Source: Favolaschia claudopus (lineage: Eukaryota; Basidiomycota; Agaricomycetes; Agaricales; Mycenaceae). Taken from it: DNA of 64,000 nucleotides. Location of the stretch: NCBI GenBank assembly GCA_037176885.1, contig JAWWNJ010000025.1, positions 1,178,001 through 1,242,000 on the forward strand, written 5' to 3'. Shown one piece after another: positions 11,288 to 20,624 of the stretch. The notes under the pieces are model-generated. The model was given only the letters and a program-made list of their open reading frames with translations. It was not told the DNA's origin and did not search any database. The translations under genes were made by a program, and so were the position numbers. How positions within the stretch are numbered: the stretch's first letter is position 1; each line of letters starts with the position of its first letter.

Positions 11288-11340
11288 ACAAAGAATAATA
11301 GAGCCATTGTCCCCGCCGGGAAGCTTGTATACAAAAGGGA
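11288..11340 (+). promoter_or_regulatory. Candidate HMG-box/pheromone response sites upstream of PRM1
   Basis: ACAAAGAA at 11288-11295 matches the core of the fission-yeast Ste11 TR-box. ACAAAAGGGA at 11331-11340 differs by one extra A from the Prf1 pheromone response element ACAAAGGGA of smut fungi. An ATTGT core lies between them. They lie 70-120 bp upstream of the PRM1 start. In fungi PRM1 is induced by pheromone signalling, so such sites are expected here. Short motifs occur by chance, hence the low confidence. Confidence 0.35.
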
Positions 11341-11409
11341 GTCTTGAAATGAATATTTTGTTTCTCTCCGACCGCCTTCACGAAGTCTCTACGACGTCGC
11401 CGGTCGACC

Positions 11410-14400
11410 ATGGCTATGATCTCTCCCAACAACTGGGCTTCAGCGCCCCCGACTTACGACGCTCACTCTCTCGAATCTACCCAACTTAGACCTTATCTCC
11501 AACTCCCTCACTTGCTTTCTCTCACTTGGCTTGCCTACCCCATCCTTTCAATCGTTTTCATCATCTTTCGTATCCAGCTTTCGCTCTCTTCATCTCAGGA
11601 TGCAGTCGCTAGTGCAAAGAGCGATCTTCTTGCCAGCTGCCAGGCAGCGGAGAGGGCGTCGACTGTCGCTGCGAGCATGCCACGTTATATGGCTATCGCC
11701 ACTAATGAACAATTCGCTAACGCCGTTAACGATACCATGAATGCTGCACGAGCAACCTTGACCCTTGCCCTCACTATCATGGAGGTGGTCATCAATTTTC
11801 TCATCGACATCTACCGGTCCACGTTCCTCTGTTTCCTCGAACTTGTGATCCGAGGTGGCCTTGCTATTCTCATTGGTGCTGTGCAGGAGGTATGTTCGAT
11901 TGTTGTCTCTATCTGTGTGTCCGTCTAACATGAAGCTGCCCAGTTGAACGTCGTCGTAAATGCGGCTGCAAGCGGGATCCGCACCGCTATCCAGGACAGC
12001 ATCGGTGTGGCGAATAAGGCCCTTCAAGGGGTCGCTAGCGTCGCGGGGAAATTCGGTATCTCCGTCCCTACCATCTCTGTCCCTGATCTGTCGGGGCTGG
12101 AGAATGTTACGCTCCCCCAGTCCTTCACCGACTCAATAAACAACCTTAACAACAGTCTGCCCACTTTCAACGAGATCAAACAGACAGTAGAGCAGTTGTA
12201 TGTCATCTAGCCTCTCCTCCTTACACCTCGTTCTGAATATTGGGATTAGCATTGACACTCCTTTCGAGTTGTTGAAAAAGGATATCAACGACACCTTTTC
12301 CGGTCTTTCTTTCAATTCTTCGGTGCTTGCCGTGCCCGAGCGAAGCACGATATCATTCTGCAATGACCTTGACACTGGTGTCATTGACAACCTCGCTCGC
12401 GACCTTGTTAAAACAGCCAAGATCGGCATCATCATTCTCATCCTTCTTGTTCTCCTTCTCATCGGCCTCAACTGTCTCTTGGAGTGGTACAAGTGGCGCT
12501 GCCAACAGAACCACCTCGAGTACACCCGCCAGGCATGGTCCACCGATCCGACAATGGTCCAGCAGACATCTACCGGCACACCACACGTCACCATGACGGA
12601 TCACAACCTGCTCATGCTGTCGGCGAGCAGTTCCCATCCCCTCATAACGCGTATTGTCAATACTCTGTCTGCCAAGTTGCGGCTCTCGCCAACGAAACAC
12701 ATCCACCTTCAGTGGTTCTTGCACTACATATTCCACCCGCCTGCACTCGCCTGCTTTCTCATCGGCTTCTTTGGCCTGCTTTCCGTTGAGCTTCAATTGC
12801 TCGCCATGCGTCCCCTCAGGGACCACTACTCGGCGCAAGCCACCGCGTCCGCCGCAGATTTTAGCAACACGATTGCGACCAGCATAAATGCGAGCATGTA
12901 TGACCAGAGTGCGGCCTATGCGTCCTCCGTCAATGCGCAGGTGGATGGGATTCAAAGCACCATCAACGACGGGCTCTTTGGGTGGGTCAACACCACGACC
13001 ACGACGCTCAACACGACGATCGAGAATTTCTACGAGGACATTCAGAACGCGGTGGACTCTGTGTTCAAGAACACTATCCTCGATGCTCCGATCCAGGAGT
13101 TCATCAGGTGTATTATCGGAAGCAAGGTCGACGCCATCGAGGCTGCGCTGACGTTCCTGCACGATAACCTCCATATCGACATGCCGCGTATGAATAATTC
13201 GGCTCTCGTTCTCTCCCCAGAGTCGGTGAACGAGGCTACGCAGCCCATCGCTGCCGCCGCTGTTGGGGATGACAACGGTCATGAGGGTCTCGTCGAGAGG
13301 CTTCTAGACAGCTACGCAGCCAGCCTGCGTAAAGAGCGTCTGATGTTTGGCATATTCATGGCGCTCTGGGGTTTCGTGGTGCTGATGGGTTTGGCCGTTA
13401 TTTTCTGGCATTCTTACGGTCGGCAATTTGTCGAGAAGCGGCGCCGCCGCAAGTGGGAGCAGGAACAGCGAGGCTTGCCGTTGGCGGAGGAGAAAGGATT
13501 CGGTTCTGGCTCCGGCAACGTCGCCAGCAAGCATAACGAGCTCCCCTCTTTTACGCCGCTTCCTTCACCCAAGCAAACTTCGTTCAACCCTTTTGCTCTA
13601 GTTCGCTCGACGTCGCCGAAGCCGAAGAATTCTGAACCTTCTCGATCTGTGGACAGTCTCCAACAGTCCAACAATCGCAGCTGGGATTCCTTCTTCGATA
13701 AACCCAGATCAAGTCGCTCAAACGTCAGCACGAAGCAGATCAGCAAACCCATGAAGCTTATGGGTCAGCGAGGGCGTGAAATATTCGTCGGTGAGCGCAG
13801 GGCTCCGACTCCTCCCCCTGCCACTTCCACGGACGACTTGGCGGGAGAACCATCGGAGCGTCGGACGACGAAGTGGTTCACTCGATTCGCGGGTATGTTG
13901 AACAAGAACCAGCAATCTCCCACAATCGAGCCGTACCCGGAGTTCTCTCCCAACCGCAACTCAGGCGCACGTGCACGACCAACTCTGCGTATCACCACGG
14001 ATCGTCCGACTGATGACACTCTCCAGACCAGTGTTGTCGCACAGCAGCAGCAGCCAGTTCAGGAGGACCGTTCTCGGTGGTCTATAACGCCAGAGAACAC
14101 CGCGCGCGGCCCTTTGAAGCCTTGGACGGGGATAACGTCGCCAACGACAGGAGCATGGAGGCATAAGCACAAGCCTAGCGTCCCTTCGAACGTCAACTCG
14201 ATGGATGTGAGCTCGCTTTACGACGTTTCGCGGTCTTCGGCTCAAGTGGTGCAATCTACCCCGCTGGCAATGCCGCTACACTCGGGCTTCGATGTGCCCG
14301 GCAAGCAGGCGATTCTACCTCAGCATCCTGCAATCAATAGGGTTGCGCCGCCTCCCGCGATGCGACACCGACGCTCCATCTCGTTGCCTCCCAACGAGGT

Positions 14401-14704
14401 TCCCGGTCCTTCGCGGCAATTAACAGTGCGCAATGCTACTGACGTCCAGGTCACCCCTCCGACGCCTCCCTCAAACCCGTTTAGCGATGCGCATAAACTC
14501 GTCGTTCCGCCCAACGATCCTTCGCCCCCCACGCCCGTGACGCACCTGCTGACGACAACATCTGCCCGTCGGTCATCGTCCGTGAATCCTTTTGTGACGC
14601 CTTTTGACGACGAGCATCGTGTGACAATCACACACACCAATAACGACCATGCTGGAGCACGTAAAAGCGTGCAGACCAATCCTTTTGAAGCTGTTGCGGT
14701 CTAG
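11410..14704 (+). CDS. PRM1: Plasma membrane fusion protein Prm1
   Basis: Three exons, 11410-11889, 11944-12197 and 12250-14704, all phases consistent, about 1,062 residues. Prm1 is a multi-pass membrane glycoprotein that stabilises plasma membrane merger when mating cells fuse. Visible features: a first hydrophobic segment near residues 37-58 ([19 protein letters not shown]), a second block near 115-160 (two adjacent helices around [19 protein letters not shown]), the [15 protein letters not shown] region, the [18 protein letters not shown] block typical of the family across the second splice, then further helices ([59 protein letters not shown]). Many NxS/T sites lie in the extracellular loops. 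The last third is a long Ser/Pro-rich cytoplasmic tail, longer than in yeast, with repeated NPF motifs. Start chosen as the first ATG of the conserved frame. Confidence 0.92.
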
Positions 14705-15105
14705 GGTCTGGAATCCTACCCGTGATAGCTGCTGCTCCTCACGACCTTGATTTTCTCTTTGTTTCTTGATTGCTCACTACGCCAATTATTCACGAACGGA
14801 CACGCACTGCATTGACCTCACTATAGATACACTTCAAACTACTAATTGCCACACTCAAACTACTGTATATTGCGCGCTCTGTTCATGTTCTGACTACTAC
14901 TGTATTTTTAACCCACCCAACCTCTTGTCTGGACTACGAGAGTCGCTGTATCATGTATTGTAAATACTTGAATCGAATGCAGGACTTGCTCGAATACATG
15001 CTCTCCGATTCTTCTCTTCTCAAATTCAAGTCGCCGCCATCCGCGCGAGTCGCGGGCGTCAAAGGGAACGCGTCATGTCGTAATCCTAACGGCAGCTGCC
15101 GCAGT
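14705..15105. other. Intergenic, PRM1 3' flank
   Basis: AT-rich 3' flank with no coding signal, up to the target duplication of the second MITE. Confidence 0.6.
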
Positions 15106-15585
15106 TTTGGAGGCAAGAGGCGTCCGATCTCCTTATTACTCCCACCATCAACTTCACGTGCATCAACACCCCCTTCCATATCGGGTTGACAGCTTTTGGC
15201 GGGAGTCGACACCGTAGCCTGCTTCCGGCCTTGAACGCGACTGTTCATTGACTTGGCTATATCATTGACTGCTGCTACTAAGGTTACTCCCCACCAGTTT
15301 GACAGAAATCATGAATTTTGAGCAACGAGTGACTGTTTGATGCCATACAATCTTTTCGCAGCAAAGAGTCTGGAATCGCACTCAGAAAGCCTCAGTTCTC
15401 GTGTAGTCTCTAATGGACACCCAAAAGGGCCCCAAAGCCAGCTCATTGAGGCTATCCGACCGTCTGAGGTTGAGAACGCAGACGACTCCCGCCAAAAGCT
15501 GTCAACCCGATATGGAAGGGGGTGTTGATGCACGTGAAGTTGATGGTGGGAGTGATAAGAAGATCGGACGCCTCTTGTTTGGAGG
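15106..15585. mobile_element. hAT-type MITE, 464 bp (15114-15577) with 8-bp target duplication
   Basis: Inverted repeats of 95 bp at 15114-15208 and 15483-15577 differ at two positions only. They are flanked by the direct repeat TTTGGAGG at 15106-15113 and 15578-15585, an 8-bp hAT-type target duplication. The ends start CAAGAGG as in the element at 2951-3277, and both families continue into an ACTxCACGTGCATCAA-like stretch, here with CACGTG at 15155-15160 and 15531-15536. No transposase frame is present. The right end lies 15 bp before the duplication-to-ATG interval of the palmitoyltransferase gene (ATG at 15601), so the element sits in that gene's 5' leader or core promoter. Confidence 0.92.
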
Positions 15586-15600
15586 TCCGTCCGAAACCTC

Positions 15601-16994
15601 ATGCCCTCCTCCACCGTTCAGCGCGTTCACAACGGACGCCGCGGGACACGCGCAGTAGAATTCTGCATCCAACTCTTCGTGCTATCTGTAATCGCGTGTG
15701 TATGTTGACTCCTCCTGTGGACCCTGCCAATCAACGGATGAGAACTTCTGTAGTTTCGGTCTGTACATAACGAGCGTTGAGGTTTCTTGTGGGCACCGTT
15801 GCTTTCTTGCGCGACTTGTACTAATCCGTGGACAGACAGATGGATAATAGTATTTCGTCGCCAGACGTTAGTTGGAGGTAACCACCCTTGCATTTCCAGC
15901 CGCCTGTCCTCAATTGACGGGCGTTTGGACTGGCGCCAGGCCTGTACCTGATTGCGACCTTCGTTCCACTTTCTGCGGTTGGACTCAACTATGTATCCCT
16001 CATCAAGGGCCGCAGAACGCACAACGTACCGAGATATCTCATGCCAGATATAGACGACTTAACAGAACCTTACGAATGTATCGATTCGGAGGGCCACCTG
16101 GCTAGCTGTGCGAAATGCGACGGCGTGTGGAAACCTCCACGGACCCACCACTGTTCTACCTGCGGCGTTTGCCGCATGGAATTCGACCATCACTGTCCGT
16201 GGGCCAGTAATATTTCTCTTCAACTAGCTTGAATTCTTTTCCAATGGGTTCACAGGTCGGAAATTGTGTAACCCGAACTCGAATGAGGAATTTCTTGGCC
16301 TTGCTTGTACTCGTTCCAGTTGCATACTCGGTGTCAATGCTGCAATTGTACCATCCTCTTATGCGGCATATCTCTCTTGCATTGGATGCATCCTATCAAG
16401 ACCCTTGGACGAACCAAATGTGGTGGAATTGGTACGGTTCTTGGATTTTCTTCGGTGGTCCCTTTGGCCGCTGGATATTTGGAACAGCACTGGGCTTTCG
16501 TACCCTCAAAACCCGAAGAAGGGCCGACCTGCCACTGTTAGAACAACCAAGCCTTCGATTGTTTTCAATTTGTTCGATTGGACTCTTATTTTCTCTCTTC
16601 GCATTGGTAGGTCGATTTTCTCCCCTCGAAGCTTCCCAAATGTCGTTACCTTTGTGCACTCCAGATCCTTGCTATATGGACACTCCGAGACCTGCTTCGC
16701 GGCTTGACCACCCTAGATGCAATGCAGCAAAAGGGCTCAAACCATGTGTTCCGCTTTGTTTGTATCCCCAAGAACGCCTCGTGTGAACTGCACGACGATG
16801 GCGCTCAAGATAATCTCGACGATGGGAATGATCTGCATTCCCGATGCAGTAAAGTTGGCGCCGTACTTCCTGCAGAACGCCCGTATGATTTGGGCTCTTG
16901 GGCCAATCTATGGGATGTCTTTGGCAGAACTCCACGACATCCAGCCAACGAGTGCGTGTTTTATAGGTCTTGTGCCTCAATTCGTTCAATATAA
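15601..16994 (+). CDS. DHHC-type protein S-acyltransferase (palmitoyltransferase)
   Basis: The catalytic cysteine-rich domain is clear: CAKCDGVWKPPRTHHCSTCG, then CRMEFDHHCPW and, after an intron, VGNCVTRTRMRNF. DHHC enzymes transfer palmitate from CoA to cysteines of membrane proteins. Membrane helices precede the domain (LYLIATFVPLSAVGLNYVSL) and follow it (FLALLVLVPVAYSVSML; LRLFSICSIGLLFSLFAL joining ILAIWTLRDLL). The C-terminal ERPYDLGSWANL motif is typical. Supported exons are about 15940-16202, 16256-16606 and 16665-16994. The ATG at 15601 starts a basic then hydrophobic segment (MPSSTVQRVHNGRRG, VEFCIQLFVLSVIAC) that fits the first helix, but I could not resolve the exon structure from about 15703 to 15939. 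The intron after HCPW appears to use a GC donor (16203-16255). The 5' end abuts a MITE. Confidence 0.85.
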
Positions 16995-17207
16995 ACATTG
17001 ACCTACCTCAAAGAGCAAGATACCGGTGGCCAAAACTCAGTCCAATCCTCGTCCGTCGAATACACAAACCGGGATCAAGCGAAAGCGAGTCGATAGCAAA
17101 TTGATACAGACATAGAGAGATGTACCACTACAATAGTAAGAAATTACAGCAGGTATACAATGTGCCATAGGGAAACAATTCATGAGGGGAGATAGTCAGT
17201 TCTGAGC

Positions 17208-18526
17208 TCAGTCGTCGCGCCTGCGCCACCACTTGCGCTGCGGGCGCGGATTCATGTCAGGAATGACGGGACCTAAGAAAGAGAGTTCAGCCTCATGCCT
17301 TCACGCTACTATTGAGTTGCCTCACTTGGAATGGGAGGTATGACGGGGCCTATAGTACGGAACTTAGTCGGCGACGAAGCAAGGAGGATTCAACGCACCC
17401 GAAGAATGTCTTTCGCGGGGATACACAGGGAGAACTGATGCGCGTGAGTTTATTCGCCTCAAAGATGCAGAGAAGCAGACTCACGTCGGCTGTTGTAGCC
17501 AGGATGGCCAGAACTGCGAGAACCATGATAAGAAGGGGGCGGTGAAATATAACCATTCATGTACTGCGGAGGAGGGGGCATGGGTGGAAGCGGTGCCATA
17601 TTCCGATGGTCCTGCGGGGGCGGACCAGGGGGAGGTAGAAATCCTCGGGACTGTTGCTCAACGCCGTTGATAGTGTGGATTTCTCTGCCGTCGGGATAAC
17701 TGCGAGTTACGTGCTCATTGCCCTGTGATAACGGAAAGGTCAATAATGGGGTTCGGAGGCAGTTTTCCGAAGCTATTCATATTCACCTCCCAGTCGCGTC
17801 GCTTTTCGATGCGATGTGTTACACCGTTCACGGTGGTAATCGTGGTACTCTGTGACGCCCATCGCATCTGGCCCGGGTCGCCAAAGTTTGTAAACCCCCT
17901 GTTGTGAAATGGAGAATCAAAGCCCAGAGAGAAAGACCGCGGAGGGAAGGAGAATGCGTCGCGCTCCATGTCTGCCATCATGTCATGTAGACGGTACATT
18001 GCCTCGAAGGGGTCTCTCTGGTGGTGACGAGCAGGTCGGTAGGATGGGCGGCGATAGTCACCGAACATCTTGTCAAACATTTCGAATGGATCAACGAAGG
18101 AATTGTCGAAAGGGTCGAAGGGTCTGTGGCGACGAGAATGATGTCGAGAGGCATAGGGTTGCTCTTGAAGCGGTTGCGGAGGAGGCCATACGCCATGCAT
18201 ATCGTATAGTTGTCGACTCTTCTCGTCTTTCAGCACTTCGTACGCGTTACTGACCTAGAGTCTTGTCTGGTGACGCTATGTGGGGCCAGTGCGAGAACCT
18301 ACCTCCCGAAAGCGCTCTTCAGCATCTTGCTTGTCGGCATCAGAGAAACCTGGCGGTAGTCGATCGGGGTGGGTTTGAAGCGCCAACTTTTTGTACGCTT
18401 TGCGAACTGGAAAGGCTGTAAGCGCCAAAGTGGTCAAGCAGCGCTGAATGTGGGGTACACACTCTGCTCGTGAGTGGCGTCCCTCGGAATGTCGAGTACG
18501 TCGTAGAAGGAGGTGGGGGAGTCCAT
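17208..18526 (-). CDS. Type B J-domain co-chaperone (DnaJ family)
   Basis: Seven exons: 18526-18463, 18406-18303, 18254-17787, 17722-17485, 17434-17399, 17349-17326 and 17272-17208; phases agree, about 332 residues. The J domain occupies residues 1-75 (SFYDVLDIPRDATHEQIRKAY, then the HPD tripeptide in LALQTHPDRL, then NAYEVLKDEKSRQLYD). It is followed by an Arg/His/Phe-rich region (DPFDNSFVDPFEMFDKMFGD) and a conserved NGVTHRIEKRRDWEGNEHV, SYPDGREIHTINGVEQ stretch seen in DNAJB6/DNAJB2-like proteins. J proteins stimulate Hsp70 ATPase through the HPD loop. The C-terminus is Pro-rich and ends KWWRRRDD. Exons 5 and 6 are only 36 and 24 nt. The gene is head to head with IPI3, 169 bp apart. Confidence 0.9.
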
Positions 18527-18695
18527 GGGGAGAGCCAGGCAACGGAGGAGATGGTGGAGGTCGAGAACAAGGCGAGTCCTTATATAATATAATATTATAA
18601 GTACTTAGTTTGTGGCAACCTTGCTAAATGGGTTGTTTGGCGGTGCTTGTCCCCTACGTGATCTCACTTCTGACAGCGCACAGCCACACGTCAAA
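18527..18695. promoter_or_regulatory. Shared promoter region of J-protein gene and IPI3
   Basis: 169 bp between divergent start codons. It contains a nearly perfect AT palindrome (TATAATATAATATTATA, about 18581-18597) that could serve as a TATA-like element in both directions. Confidence 0.45.
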
Positions 18696-20546
18696 ATGAT
18701 TCTGCGAGAAACCATTTTGTGCACCGCGAATCCATCGACAGGTCCAGGAGCAATAGCAATCCATGACCTTCAAACGGGCTCTACTCTCGCGTCTTTCAAG
18801 CAATCAAGCTCTGCTCCCCATGGAACTGCTGTAGTTCAATCGCAGGATGGCCAAGGCGGTTTTTTGCTTGCACTACAACACGATAAATCCATCATGAACG
18901 TCTACAATTTCCAAAAAGTTCTTGTTCACTTACGTTCTGTCTTCCCTGTCATTAATATCCATATCCTTCAATCTTTCATTCTCCAGGACCAGATCAGTTC
19001 AAAGATAGTACTACCCGAGAAACTTTCGTGCATTGCGGTTGACCACTCTGGCCAATTTTGTGCGGGAGGTACGTCGCAGGGCAGGATATATCTGTGGGAG
19101 GTATGTACGCGCATAACACAATTTCCCCAGCTCTCATATTCATTTTCCAGGTCGCATCCGGTATCATGTTCAATTCATGGGATGCGCACTACCGACAAGT
19201 AAATGTCCTCAAATTTACGCACGATGGTGCTGCGCTTCTTTCTGGAAGCGAAGACTCTGGCGTCAGCGTGTGGTCCGTGTCCAGGTCAATGTTGTCGGTC
19301 TTTGTCCACTAACTGATATTAACTTTTTGCGCAGACTATTGGACGACGAAATGGCCAGCGATCTTCCGTTGCCGTACTGTATTCTCTCAGATCACACTCT
19401 GCCGGTGACGGACATAGCGTGCGGTGTAGGCGCGTTCCCTGATTGCAGGGTTCTGTCTTCTTCCGTGGACCACTCTGTCAAGGTAATCCCTTTTCTACTT
19501 CCATTGCAAGAACTTTTCCTAATGCATATTCAAGCTTTGGGACATTTCTTCCCAAACTCTCTTGACCACGTTCCAGTTTCCTCAGCCGATTTCCTGTCTG
19601 GCGTGGGATTTGACTGAACGCATGTTTTTCGCTGCGTCGAAGGACGGTTCGATACACCAAATGAATCTTTTCCGTCAAAGGGAAAATAAAACCGGGGTTC
19701 ATTCCGTGGAAGCAATTGGCGGAGGAGGCGTTGCAGATATTATTCGTGCCGACGACGAAAACCAATCCAAAAACCAGAAACGACGACTAATATCTGTCGG
19801 GTTGGTTTTTCATATCTTCGTGACGTCGAACTTGTTTGAATCACATACACAGAGAACCTGTCGTGTCGATAACAATATCGCTAACGTCTACGCTTCTCTT
19901 GGCCGGAACGTCCACAGGAATCATTCACGTATACGATATTCCATCGCATCAGCTTTTGCGCAGCATTTCTACGCACAAGGGCTTCTCAATAACGCACATT
20001 CAGACGATGCTCAAGCCTCCAGATCTGATCGGTCACGTCAGTTTGAGTATCACTGCGGGCCATTCATCCGAAAGCATGCCAGTCAGGCACCTCGCTCCGT
20101 TCCAGCGCATGCGTGACGCAAAGACTCGCGACGCCCACAACATCACGATGATCCTACCTGTTCAAGACGACGTGCGTTGATAAACTTTGTTCTTTCGACC
20201 CCGCTTTGCAAAATTAAGTGCTTTCTTTTCCATGTGATAACAGGTTTACGAAGACGAAGAGCATGTGTACACTACGGAGGCTCTTCTCAAAGACCATGAC
20301 TTCTTTGTTCAACCTTTGCCCTCCTCTGGACAAGATGCCGTCTCTCTGCAGTCCAAGGTTAACGAGCTCGAAACAGAGGTTGCACGTTTGCGGGAACAGC
20401 TCGGCAAGGCAAAGGGCGTCAACGACATGATGTGGGAGACCGTCGTGCAGAAAGTCGTCGGCCACGGCAAAGAGAAAGAGAGCGATAAGCAGGATACCGG
20501 CGCCGAGGACGACCGACGTCGGAAGCGAGGACGGACAGAATCTTGA
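18696..20546 (+). CDS. IPI3: Ipi3, WD-repeat subunit of the Rix1/rixosome complex
   Basis: Seven exons: 18696-18917, 18987-19100, 19151-19284, 19335-19482, 19535-19800, 19853-20171 and 20244-20546; all phases fit, 501 residues. WD-repeat blocks are visible, for example KLSCIAVDHSGQFCAGGTS with GRIYLWE, VNVLKFTHDGAALLSGSED with VSVWSVSR, and SVDHSVKLWDISSQ. They are followed by the SLTSTLLLAGTSTGIIHVYD repeat and a C-terminal coiled coil (LQSKVNELETEVARLREQLG) with a basic tail (DDRRRKRGRTES). Ipi3 (human WDR18) acts with Rix1 and Ipi1 in processing ITS2 of the pre-60S ribosome in the nucleus. The first intron (69 nt) keeps the frame open, but similarity and the branch site support its removal. 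Length is close to the yeast protein. Confidence 0.9.
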
Positions 20547-20624
20547 GTATTCCAAACTCTACATAGTACTTGAGCAAAAGTAAAAATACAAAAGTCTTTA
20601 TAATTGCACAATTTATTACTGCAT

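Noticed and set aside
12353..13282. 309-codon minus-strand open frame
   Set aside because: Lies wholly opposite the last PRM1 exon, is rich in Arg and Glu as expected for an antisense shadow, and has no motif.
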